Source of the DNA: JBFJVZ01 sp041623895
Lineage (GTDB): Bacteria > Planctomycetota > Planctomycetia > Pirellulales > Pirellulaceae
NCBI GenBank assembly: GCA_041623895.1
Contig: JBFJVZ010000096.1
Location: forward strand, 1 to 19,531
Reading direction: 5' to 3'
DNA length: 19,531 nt
In this document: one piece after another, positions 1-8,286 of the stretch
How positions within the stretch are numbered: the first letter of the stretch is position 1
Layout of the letters: every line of letters begins with the position of its first letter
The notes under the pieces: model-generated
What the model saw: only the letters and a program-made list of their open reading frames with translations
Database searches by the model: none
Told to the model about the DNA's origin: nothing
Program-made: the position numbers and the translations under genes

Positions 1-12
1 CGTCGCTAGTGC

Positions 13-109
13 AATTTCATCATTGATGTGGGATCATCGGTAGGCCAGGACTTGTCCTGGCGCTCTATTGCCAGGACGAGTCCTGGCCTACGAGATATCT
101 GAAAATGCT
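13..109 (+). repeat. Nested palindromic intergenic element, copy A (97 bp)
   Basis: The core is an inverted repeat with arms at 41-60 (TAGGCCAGGACTTGTCCTGG) and 71-90, one mismatch (base 78), around a 10-nt spacer. Each arm is itself a small hairpin (CCAGGA-CTTG-TCCTGG), so the element can fold as one long hairpin or as a multi-armed cruciform. The flanks (13-40 and 91-109) also match copy C at 8190-8286 in inverted orientation; by hand the two 97-bp units differ at about 7 positions. The resemblance is to REP/BIME-like or MITE-like elements. No transposase is in the window. The copy lies just beyond the stop of the gene ending at 160, so it could also slow or end transcription. Confidence 0.85.
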
Positions 110-159
110 CTTCTAGTGGTGCATCCACGTTGAACTTGTGGGTAACGAGCGAAAAGGGG

Positions 160-3063
160 TCAGTGTTCTGGCAAACGAATCTCTCGCTCCAGCAGCTTGG
201 CTTGATCCTCAATCACAAGATACCGGCGATTGGGTGCGACAGCGCGGTACGTCGATGTCGCGCCGCTTGGCCAAGTTATCTCAATCGCATCGATCGATTG
301 CTGGGATCCAATCCCGATGTGCACGATCGATTCGTTCTTGCACTGAAAACCGTCGCCACCGGTGATCCAGGAAGCCCAAGATTCGTCGCCGCAGGCGACG
401 GAAACCTTTGCGCCCACGGCATTGCGATCCGATTCAGTGCCAACCAGCTCCAATTGCAGCCAATTGCCGCCCGGCGATCGATTTTCCAACAACGCCGCCG
501 ACGTGTCGATGTTGTAGGCAATCAAGTCCATCTTGCCGTCACGATTCCAATCCGCTGCCGCTAGTGTTCGCCCCAATGCGGGTGTGGTCCAGAAAGCTTC
601 ATCCTTGACATCACTGCCGGCGTCAGAAAAGCCGGTGCGGCTGCCGCGAAAGACCTGCGGCGGCATGCGATAGGGCGTTCCATCCGAAAAATTGCTGTAC
701 AGATGTCCGTTCAGGATAACCAGATCGAGCCATCCATCGCTGTCACAGTCGACCGCTTGGGTTCCCCAACCGAGCATCGGACGCGTGGCCGTCTCCAAGC
801 CATAGCGGACGAAGCGGTTGGAAAAGATCCCACTTGCTTGTTGCAGATACAAATCGGACGATTCAAACGTGTAATTGGTGATGTGAAAATCGATGCGTCC
901 GTTACGGTCGAAATCACCGACCGCAATACCCATGCAGCTTTCCGGCTGACCTGTCACGCCATCAGCACAGCCCAAGAGTTGAGCACGTTCCTGGAGTTCA
1001 TAAGCATCGCCCGGTCCTTCCACGGCCTGACTTTGCCAGCAGTGATTGGCGTCGGTGTCATTGGCAACGAAAAGATCATTTCCGAAGCGGTCATCGATGT
1101 TGGCGATCAAAGCACCGAAACCGTACCCGGGCGGAATCGAACCAGCCGGCATCAACAAATCGAACGTTCCATCGGGTCTTGCACGCAAAAAACGGTCGGC
1201 CGCCGGGCGGAATCGTTGCGGATTGCATCGTCCGTCGCCATTCAGGTTCGAGCAATTCGCCTGCAGCACGGTGCGGTCGTCGATGTAGTTGACTTCGACG
1301 ACATCAGGAAGCTGATCGCCATTGAGATCACCACAAGCGATCGAAGTGGTCCACAGATTCGATCCTTCGCTGGGGCCATATAATCGCGGAGTGAACGTCC
1401 CATCGCCGTTGTTCATCAGCAGCACATTGGGGCCAATGTTGGCAACGATCAGATCAGTGAACCCATCTTGGTTGATGTCGCAAGCCGTCACGCCTTGTCC
1501 GTAACGACGGTCACCAACGGAGGCCCGATCAGTGACCCGGGTGAACCTGGTGCCGTCGAAACTTCGAAACAATTGATTTGGCTCGGTGCCGGAGTCTTCA
1601 AACGCTGGTCCCGCGCTTTGCGTGAAGTAGACGTCCGGCCAACCATCCAGGTCGTAATCGAGGATCCCAACGCCGCCACCGACGGTTTGGTGCATCAGTA
1701 AGGATTCAAGATCGGTATCGGGCCGGCCCGGCATGTACTGCATTCGCAGATCAACCTCGTCGGCAACGTTTACCAGCGTGATGCGCCCAGCCTGTCCGCT
1801 GGTTACAGAATCTTGCTGACGAGACAATTCCGTGAGTTTTAAATCAGGCAGCGGCCACCGCGATCGATCAATACCGCAGGCAATCCACTCCGGTGATGCG
1901 GCTTCGGACTTGAGTGTTGTGATTGGTTCGCCCGATCCGCTACCCGCGATCTTGCTCCATGCGGCGGCTTCGGCGGCACGGCGCAGCTGGATCAACAAGC
2001 CCGGCATACTGCGCAACTGATCCTCCGTGAGTTTGACCTCGGTGGCGACCAAGAACACTTGCTCCAGCAGCTCGAATCGTTCCATCGCAAGCTTGGCCGC
2101 TTCCTGTTCACCTTGAATATAAAGCGACCTCGCCAAGCCGAGATAGGAACGCCGATCGGTGTCATCGCGAATCACGGCTTCCAAAAAGCAACGAATGGCA
2201 ACGTCGTGCTGCTCATGACCTTGATAATGTGTTCCCAACGCCGACCAATACTCCGGCTCTTGTTCGATTCCCGGTGGTCGCGACTCGAGCCACTCGGCAA
2301 ACGCTTGATCGTCTTGCCGGTCGGCAACCAATCGTCCCCAATACGCCGACACAGCTGTCGACGAAGGCTCCTTCAGCCGCAATTTGTCCATCAGCGCGAA
2401 GCCCTCCGCCGTCATTCCCGCGTACACACGTTGTTTTGCCAGACTAAGCGTGTTGGTCTTGACGTCCACTTGATCCGGACGGTTCGTTTTCAGCGTGAAC
2501 GGATCGCTAAACGTTGTCATTCCGATCAATTCGAGTTCTGATGCAACGCCCAGCCTGGCGAGAGCGCGCATGTGTGGCGCTGCTTCGAAACGGCGTCCCT
2601 GGTTGTTGAGCAACTGTGCGAGTCGCCGATGGGCAGGCGCAAAGTCGCTGAATTGATCGACGATCTTTCGCAACCTCTGCTCGGCCTGATCGTACTGGCC
2701 CAGTTCGATCAGCCAGTCTGCCGCTTGGCCCAACGCGGCAAGCCCGACTTCGGAGCGCTGTTGCGGGATCGCGTCGAGCGATTGCACGGCTGCGGGCAAG
2801 TTGCCTTGCGCTGCTTGAGCTTGCGCCAGCACGAACAACGCATCCGCATGACTGGGATCCGCCACCAGAACCGGCCGCACAATCTCCTGGACGCGCGCGT
2901 AGTCACGCGCCTGGATCGCAGCCCTTGCCGATCGCACAGCGGCATCGGCAGCAGCGGTGGCTTGGCGGTCAGGCTTCACCTTGCCGGATGATTGGCTGCC
3001 ACATCCGGGCAAGCAAATAACGACGCCAAATAACAGCAGGAAGGCTGACGCTCTGTTGATCAT
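160..3063 (-). CDS. Exported lipoprotein with TPR, VCBS/FG-GAP propeller and ASPIC/UnbV domains
   Basis: This 967-residue protein begins with a lipoprotein signal peptide; the lipobox LPGC puts the acylated cysteine at residue 21. Residues about 35-365 are helical, TPR-like repeats. Residues about 455-850 form an FG-GAP/VCBS propeller with six calcium-binding-type loops, for example DYDLDGWPD (469-477), DINQDGFTD (529-537), DFDRNGRID (717-725) and DWNRDGKMD (838-846). Residues about 867-952 are an ASPIC/UnbV domain. Cysteines 604 and 613 sit in an insertion like that of CRTAC1-type propellers. Such proteins are abundant in planctomycetes and are thought to be surface or periplasmic binding proteins; the ligand is unknown. 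The ATG at 3063 is chosen because it gives the signal peptide directly; no clear Shine-Dalgarno precedes it. A palindromic repeat separates it from the upstream same-strand gene, so operon membership is doubtful. Confidence 0.93.
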   Translation of the reverse strand: MINRASAFLLLFGVVICLPGCGSQSSGKVKPDRQATAAADAAVRSARAAIQARDYARVQEIVRPVLVADPSHADALFVLAQAQAAQGNLPAAVQSLDAIPQQRSEVGLAALGQAADWLIELGQYDQAEQRLRKIVDQFSDFAPAHRRLAQLLNNQGRRFEAAPHMRALARLGVASELELIGMTTFSDPFTLKTNRPDQVDVKTNTLSLAKQRVYAGMTAEGFALMDKLRLKEPSSTAVSAYWGRLVADRQDDQAFAEWLESRPPGIEQEPEYWSALGTHYQGHEQHDVAIRCFLEAVIRDDTDRRSYLGLARSLYIQGEQEAAKLAMERFELLEQVFLVATEVKLTEDQLRSMPGLLIQLRRAAEAAAWSKIAGSGSGEPITTLKSEAASPEWIACGIDRSRWPLPDLKLTELSRQQDSVTSGQAGRITLVNVADEVDLRMQYMPGRPDTDLESLLMHQTVGGGVGILDYDLDGWPDVYFTQSAGPAFEDSGTEPNQLFRSFDGTRFTRVTDRASVGDRRYGQGVTACDINQDGFTDLIVANIGPNVLLMNNGDGTFTPRLYGPSEGSNLWTTSIACGDLNGDQLPDVVEVNYIDDRTVLQANCSNLNGDGRCNPQRFRPAADRFLRARPDGTFDLLMPAGSIPPGYGFGALIANIDDRFGNDLFVANDTDANHCWQSQAVEGPGDAYELQERAQLLGCADGVTGQPESCMGIAVGDFDRNGRIDFHITNYTFESSDLYLQQASGIFSNRFVRYGLETATRPMLGWGTQAVDCDSDGWLDLVILNGHLYSNFSDGTPYRMPPQVFRGSRTGFSDAGSDVKDEAFWTTPALGRTLAAADWNRDGKMDLIAYNIDTSAALLENRSPGGNWLQLELVGTESDRNAVGAKVSVACGDESWASWITGGDGFQCKNESIVHIGIGSQQSIDAIEITWPSGATSTYRAVAPNRRYLVIEDQAKLLEREIRLPEH

Positions 3064-3098
3064 TAAACGCGGCTCACCCGTCGTAGCGGAAGCGATGC

Positions 3099-3148
3099 AG
3101 GCCAGGACTTGTCCTGGCTGTCCTGCTGCCAGGACAAGTCCTGGCCTA
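3099..3148 (+). repeat. Nested palindromic intergenic element, copy B
   Basis: This has the same core palindrome as copies A and C. The arms are 3099-3117 (AGGCCAGGACTTGTCCTGG) and 3129-3148, around an 11-nt spacer. The outer flanks are less conserved, but on the right a TGAAAATGC block (3170-3178) followed by GTAGC recurs, as in copy C after reverse-complementing. Orientation is as in copy A. It fills much of the 143-bp gap between the stop of the fusion gene (3207) and the start of the lipoprotein gene (3063). A transcript from the fusion gene would have to cross this hairpin to reach the lipoprotein gene. Confidence 0.85.
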
Positions 3149-3206
3149 CGACAATGGATACATCATTTGTGAAAATGCAGTAGCCTACGGTTCTTTAGTC
3201 TCGGGA

Positions 3207-6200
3207 TCACTTGCCGTAAATCGCGCCGCGGTTCAGATGAAACGTTCCTTTGCCATCGATTCCGATCCGCACATACCTGGCCCGCGTTGCTGTCGGCAAA
3301 TCGATCGACCACTCGGCGGGTGTATCTTTTGATGTCCACACCTTGTCGAATTTCTTGCCGTCGATGCTGGTCCAAATGGTCAGCCCTTTGGCCCGCTCGT
3401 GAAATTGGCTTTCCAGTCGATTCTGCAGCCAGATGTGACCGATCTCCGACTCCTTTGGCAAGCGAACGGTGATCGCCGGATTCACAGCGTCATGCGCCGA
3501 ATGAAAGACAAAGTCGTTGCCGCCGCTGGGCAAATCCGACAAGAACAGGTGCGCATTGTCGTTCCAAGTGGGGTTGGTCATGGTACGACCGAGCTGGATC
3601 GCGGCATCACGCGAGATTTCCTGGTAATCACCGTGCTTGCGCAGCTTTGGTTGTGTTTTTGATTTCAGCGAAATCCAGCCGTCTTCTCGCACGGCGCCGA
3701 CCGCTTTTTGCCGTTCCAAATAGGCGACCAGGTCCAAAAACTCAATCGGTGCAATTTGCTTGATCAAGCCCTCCGGCATCGAACTTGCTTTCATCTCTTT
3801 ACGCAGTTCGATTTCGTCCTGCGCGACATCGACCTGCTTTCCATTGGCAATCCCTAATGACAGTGTCTCGTCGGTCTCTTTCAGGATAAAACCGGTGTGC
3901 GTTTCGCCGTCGATCGTCAGCACCGAAATCGTTTCGTAGCCTTTGGCGATTTTGTCGTTCGGCATCAAAACCGATGTCAGCATCTCTTCTTTTTTCATGC
4001 GTGCCGCGATATCCGACAGATCGGGCCCGAATTTCTTACCCAGGTCGCCGACCATGTGACAAGCCGAGCAAACTTGTTTGAAGACCGCTGCGCCTCGCTG
4101 ATGCTTACCGCCTTTCAGCTTTGCCAACTCGCGAACTGCCTTCATGCGTTCCGTTTTGGGAGCATCCACATCTTCCGCCAATTCAATCGGCTTGACCGCC
4201 GCACCGCCGGGGCCGCTCATCCGCTTGTGACGTTCGAGATACGTTTTCGCGGCTTCGCTGGAGTTGGCCAACAACGTATTGGGGTCCGCGGATTCCCAAT
4301 AAGGCTGCAGTCCATGCAGCGTGTGCTCCAATGTGTACTCGATCCAATAATCCAAACCTTGATCGGCGGCCTTCAGGGCAATTTCAACGGCTTCGGGCGA
4401 CTCAATAAAGCTGGCACCACGAATCGCCTCCAGCCGCACGCGGGGATGCGGATCGGAGATCGCCGCAGCGATTCGGCCTTTGAAATCGTCAACGCGATCC
4501 CGCAAGTTGGTGATCGTGTGGACTGCCGCCGCGCGGGCACGGTATTCGCCGCTGTCGAGAATCTTATCCAACAGCTTTTCGTCAACATCTCGAAAGCTTT
4601 CCTGTATCCACATCGCTTCGCAAAGCTGCTGCGGGTCGGTGACGCCTGCGAGCCATTTGTCCATGGCGGCGTAGACATCCGCTTTGTTGCGATCACGTAA
4701 TTCGCGGCGTACCCGATAGCGGGTGCGTAGTTCGTAAGTGGTCAGTTGGTCCAGCAGTTGCTGCTCCGTCGCGCCGGCCTGGATGACCGGTTTTAATAAG
4801 TCTTTATTCTTATTGACCAACCGATAAAGACGACCGTGACTGTGGTCACGATTGGGATCCCGCTGCGAGTACTGCATGTGACCGATCAAGGGGTTGCACC
4901 AATCCCCGAACCAGATCGCTCCGTCCGGACCAACCTTGGGGTCAACCGGACGAAAAATCATGTCGGTGGATGAAAGCAGGTCGTCGACTCGTTCTCCCTC
5001 GAAACCGGCCCCGACCGACTGGTCCCGCAGGTTGAACCGCGGCATGCCGTGCATGTTGATCACGCAGGCGTAGATGAATTGCCCCTGCATGTTGTCGGGT
5101 AAGTGGCGAGAAATCAGAAATTCATTGCCCACGGCCGGCCGCATGCCCTCGTTGTCAAACACCGGTGTCAACGTCTTGCGCTGGCTGACCTCTTTTCCGG
5201 CCAGCGGGCTGACCCAGTGCTGTTTGGCATTCGTTCCGTCACCAACGATGCCGTTTCCCCAGGAGTCAAACACCAAACACCAGGGGTTGCCGTAGCCTGG
5301 CGTACGATAGTGCTGGAAGCGAATCGCGTAGGGATCAAACACATATCCGCCCGCCGTATTTTTATTGCGGAACGGCCCCCAAGGCGTTTCCATCGTGGTT
5401 GACAGCGAGACACCTTCTAACATGTGCAGAAAACCGCCGTGCGACCATTCCCAAGCACCCACGGTATGATGCGTGTCGTCGGTTGCGATCCCGTCAATGA
5501 TGGGTTCGACCAGATCAGCTTTGTCATCCCCGTCGGTGTCTTTTAGAAACAGGATTCGGGGTTCATCGACGACCAACACCCCGCCGTCAAAAAATTCAAA
5601 TCCCGTCGGGCAAATCAGCTTGTCGTAAAACGTCTTGCAGACGTCGGCCATGCCATCGCCGTTGGTGTCCTCGAAGATCAGCAGCCGATCATTCGGCTTC
5701 GCCGCCCCCGGCTGCCACTGCGGATAGTTGGCCATACAGGAAACCCACAATCGGCCCCGGTTGTCAAAGGCGATTTGATTTGGATTGGCGAGTTCCGGAA
5801 ATTCGCGCTCGGAAGCAAACAACTTCACCTCCATGCCATCGGGTACCGTCATTGTCGCGATCGACTCTTCCGGAGTCAGATAACGCAGTTCGGCCGGCTC
5901 ACGCATTTTGCGAAAGTTTTCATCGCGACTGCCGAACATCGTTTCCGGCGTCACGACTTCACCGGTCGCCGAGTCGTCCGGCTGGGAGGGAACGTCCCGA
6001 CCAGCTGCCAAATCCCAGATGTAGCGATCGCGGACGGCGACCATGTTGCGGATCTTGCGGTATTCGGTCGGAAAAGTCTCTGTGTCCCATGTTCGCCGGC
6101 CACCATATACGTACCAGCCGTTTAGCATCCGGTAATCCTGCAGGTGAAACCAAGCTTTATCGTTGACCCACTTTTGAACTTCTTTGAATTGCGACACATC

Positions 6201-7931
6201 CATGCCCAAAGGATGCTCGGATCGAAACAGCTTGCCGTCCAGCAACGATGCAACCAGCGCGTCGCCCCGTTCGTTGACGTGGACACCATTGATGGTGTAG
6301 TCATTGCCGCTGTGCTCGGCGAACGCTCGATGACTTTCGGAATAGAGGTCGATGAAAATGTGCCCGTCTGCCGCGGCCAGTTGCTTGATCGCGTCGCGGT
6401 AGGCGGCCAAATTCTGATTCTCCTCGTCACCCGACGGCTGCAACGGATTGCCGGTGGCTTCAAAAGCGATCGGGCTGATCAACACGAATGCCGGTCGATT
6501 GCCGGCAAATCTTTCGCTCATCGTCGCGATGTACGCGCGATAGTTGCCAATGAAGGCCTCGATCGCTTCGGGGGATCTGCCCGCAAACGATTCGTTAAAG
6601 CCAAAAAAACACAAAAACAGTTCCGGGCTGAATACTTGCAGCGGATCGTCGATCGTCGTGTAACTGTTGGGTCGTTGTTGATTGCCGACTTCATCTGCCG
6701 GCCAACCAAAATTACGAAACACCAGTTCCCTATCGGGAAACCGTGTGTGCAGTAGCGACTCGAAATGCCCGTACAGATTCATTCTTTCGGCCAGCGAGTT
6801 TCCCACCGCAGCGATTCGCTGACCCTTACGTAGCTGAAGCGGTATCGCGGCCGCATCAGCCTTAGCCGCGTCAGCCTTAGCCGCGGTTGGCCAGAAGTCC
6901 CACTTGGGAGTACCCGGTGGATCGGGTCGCTGCGGACTCTTGCCCAAGCCGTAATCCTCCGGTTGCATGTCCGCATTGCTCCACCAGTTAGGATCGCGGA
7001 TGAATCCGTAAAAGCTGGGTTTGAAGGAATCGACAAATTCAACATCGGCCTCCGCTGGGACTTCGCGACCGGTCAAGTGATAGGCGGCGTTGACGATCAG
7101 ACGGCGGAGGTCGTCGCTGAGAAAATCAACCGAGGCACCGCCGGTGGTGCAAAACGATTGGCCGCTGGCTCCGGCGGGCGAAGTGTAAGCATGCAACCAG
7201 GCAAACGGTTGCATCGGATCATTCTTCGGTCCTTCGATATTCTTGGATGTGGGATCGAGTGATTCGGTCACGGCCCCCCTGAGCAAAATCTTGTCTTCAT
7301 CGGTCAGGTGAATCACCCCGTAGATATCGCTTTGCACGAAAACATCTTTGACCGAATTCAAGATTGGGTGGTCGGCATTGTCCGCTTCGATCACGCCCCG
7401 GCCACCTTGACGCTTGTGTCCGCCGTGGTGACTGACCCATTGTTCGCCCAGAATCTTTCGCCCCCATTCACCGAATCCGATCTTGCCGCCGAACTTGTCA
7501 CCACCGTTGAAAGCATGCGTCGCCGTTCGTATTCCAATGACTGGCTTACCGGCATCCATGAACTTGGTGATGTGAACTGCCTGATCTTCGCTGGGACGTC
7601 GGAATCTTGTTCCGATGATCATCAAATCGGCTGAGTCGAGCGCCGCGAGTCCGCGAAGTCCTTGTTGATTGTTGGGATCGATGTACTTCCCGTCTTGCGA
7701 CCAGGCAAACACGACCGTGCATTTGAAACCGTGTTTCTGGCTCAATATCTTGGCCAACATCGGCATCGATTCTTCGCTTCGATACTCTTCATCGCCGGCA
7801 ACCAGCACGATGTGTTTTCCCGAGTCGACTTTGGGCTCCAACACGAGTGTGTCAGCGGCAGCGGCGCTGCCGGCCACCGCGAACAGCCAACAAGCGGTGA
7901 ATCCGACAATAGATTTTGATGATCGCTTCAT
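3207..7931 (-). CDS. Giant exported fusion: ThuA-like, SGNH hydrolase, PVC-type propeller, cytochrome c
   Basis: This 1574-residue protein has four parts. After a signal peptide (about 1-25, AGSAAAA cleavage region) comes a ThuA-like glutamine-amidotransferase fold (about 34-315, with GIRTATHAF). Next is an SGNH/GDSL hydrolase (about 370-590) with serine 379 in VGNSLAE, GFNES, and histidine 551 in NGVHVN. Then a planctomycete/verrucomicrobial soluble-dehydrogenase-like propeller (about 685-1040) with DTNGDGMAD and DTDGDDKAD loops, followed by HEAT-like helices (about 1050-1210). Last is a c-type cytochrome with CSACH (C1288, C1291, H1292), and a C-terminal F5/8-like beta domain. The family is usually linked to periplasmic sugar oxidation and carbohydrate ester cleavage; that role is inference. 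ATG 7931 is preferred over the open frame to TTG 8054 because only it gives an N-terminal signal peptide. No Shine-Dalgarno is visible. Confidence 0.93.
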   Translation of the reverse strand: MKRSSKSIVGFTACWLFAVAGSAAAADTLVLEPKVDSGKHIVLVAGDEEYRSEESMPMLAKILSQKHGFKCTVVFAWSQDGKYIDPNNQQGLRGLAALDSADLMIIGTRFRRPSEDQAVHITKFMDAGKPVIGIRTATHAFNGGDKFGGKIGFGEWGRKILGEQWVSHHGGHKRQGGRGVIEADNADHPILNSVKDVFVQSDIYGVIHLTDEDKILLRGAVTESLDPTSKNIEGPKNDPMQPFAWLHAYTSPAGASGQSFCTTGGASVDFLSDDLRRLIVNAAYHLTGREVPAEADVEFVDSFKPSFYGFIRDPNWWSNADMQPEDYGLGKSPQRPDPPGTPKWDFWPTAAKADAAKADAAAIPLQLRKGQRIAAVGNSLAERMNLYGHFESLLHTRFPDRELVFRNFGWPADEVGNQQRPNSYTTIDDPLQVFSPELFLCFFGFNESFAGRSPEAIEAFIGNYRAYIATMSERFAGNRPAFVLISPIAFEATGNPLQPSGDEENQNLAAYRDAIKQLAAADGHIFIDLYSESHRAFAEHSGNDYTINGVHVNERGDALVASLLDGKLFRSEHPLGMDVSQFKEVQKWVNDKAWFHLQDYRMLNGWYVYGGRRTWDTETFPTEYRKIRNMVAVRDRYIWDLAAGRDVPSQPDDSATGEVVTPETMFGSRDENFRKMREPAELRYLTPEESIATMTVPDGMEVKLFASEREFPELANPNQIAFDNRGRLWVSCMANYPQWQPGAAKPNDRLLIFEDTNGDGMADVCKTFYDKLICPTGFEFFDGGVLVVDEPRILFLKDTDGDDKADLVEPIIDGIATDDTHHTVGAWEWSHGGFLHMLEGVSLSTTMETPWGPFRNKNTAGGYVFDPYAIRFQHYRTPGYGNPWCLVFDSWGNGIVGDGTNAKQHWVSPLAGKEVSQRKTLTPVFDNEGMRPAVGNEFLISRHLPDNMQGQFIYACVINMHGMPRFNLRDQSVGAGFEGERVDDLLSSTDMIFRPVDPKVGPDGAIWFGDWCNPLIGHMQYSQRDPNRDHSHGRLYRLVNKNKDLLKPVIQAGATEQQLLDQLTTYELRTRYRVRRELRDRNKADVYAAMDKWLAGVTDPQQLCEAMWIQESFRDVDEKLLDKILDSGEYRARAAAVHTITNLRDRVDDFKGRIAAAISDPHPRVRLEAIRGASFIESPEAVEIALKAADQGLDYWIEYTLEHTLHGLQPYWESADPNTLLANSSEAAKTYLERHKRMSGPGGAAVKPIELAEDVDAPKTERMKAVRELAKLKGGKHQRGAAVFKQVCSACHMVGDLGKKFGPDLSDIAARMKKEEMLTSVLMPNDKIAKGYETISVLTIDGETHTGFILKETDETLSLGIANGKQVDVAQDEIELRKEMKASSMPEGLIKQIAPIEFLDLVAYLERQKAVGAVREDGWISLKSKTQPKLRKHGDYQEISRDAAIQLGRTMTNPTWNDNAHLFLSDLPSGGNDFVFHSAHDAVNPAITVRLPKESEIGHIWLQNRLESQFHERAKGLTIWTSIDGKKFDKVWTSKDTPAEWSIDLPTATRARYVRIGIDGKGTFHLNRGAIYGK

Positions 7932-7989
7932 AGGTAAGCAGAGATCCGTAAGGTGGGAGTTGTAGAAGGAGGCCATTGTACACAAAAGC

Positions 7990-8014
7990 AGCCGGCATAC
8001 TCCGACTGCCGGCT
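7990..8014 (-). promoter_or_regulatory. 8-bp stem-loop in the leader of the ThuA/SGNH/cytochrome fusion gene
   Basis: AGCCGGCA (7990-7997) and TGCCGGCT (8007-8014) form a perfect 8-bp stem with a 9-nt loop, about 60 bases upstream of the ATG at 7931. Read on the minus strand, the stem is followed by GCTTTTGTG, then by TACAAT, a good -10-like hexamer with no convincing -35. The structure may be a weak terminator or attenuator, an mRNA-stabilising hairpin, or a protein-binding inverted repeat near a promoter. Only the inverted repeat is seen directly; the role is open. Confidence 0.4.
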
Positions 8015-8189
8015 TGCGGTGTTCGGCTAGTTGAACGCCGCCACTGTTGGGCAAAAAACACTGTAAATAGCAGTCTGATTAGCCGCTGGGGGTTAGCCCA
8101 CGGTTCGGTCGTTTTGTGCCGCGACAACCCAGTAGCTATACACGCTTGTCAGCCGTCGTGCGTTAGAGAGCGTCCGACTTAAGTGCTAC

Positions 8190-8286
8190 AGCATTTTCAG
8201 AAATCTCGTAGGCCAGGACTTGTCCTGGCAATAAGGATCCAGGACAAGTCCTGGCCTACCGATGATCCCACATTAATGATGAAATT
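8190..8286 (-). repeat. Nested palindromic intergenic element, copy C (97 bp, inverted relative to copy A)
   Basis: The core arms at 8209-8228 and 8239-8258 are perfect 20-nt inverted repeats around a 10-nt spacer. The whole 8190-8286 unit, reverse-complemented, aligns without gaps to 13-109. The outer edge at 8286 touches the TAG stop codon (8287-8289) of the ABC membrane-protein gene. This copy lies between that gene and the oppositely placed end of the two-gene block, so A and C bracket that block as an inverted pair. Confidence 0.88.

Noticed and set aside
3897..4700. 267-codon plus-strand frame opposite the fusion gene (and 703-1383, 6144-6755, 130-564 and similar)
   Set aside because: They lie wholly inside large, well-supported minus-strand genes, have no recognisable domains and are codon-composition shadows of GC-rich coding sequence.
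7932..8054. Upstream extension of the ThuA/SGNH fusion to TTG 8054 or ATG 7976
   Set aside because: The extra residues show no signal peptide; the ATG at 7931 begins a typical one and is therefore preferred.
13..8286. CRISPR array from the repeated palindromes
   Set aside because: Only three widely spaced copies, in both orientations, with no regular short spacers and no cas genes.
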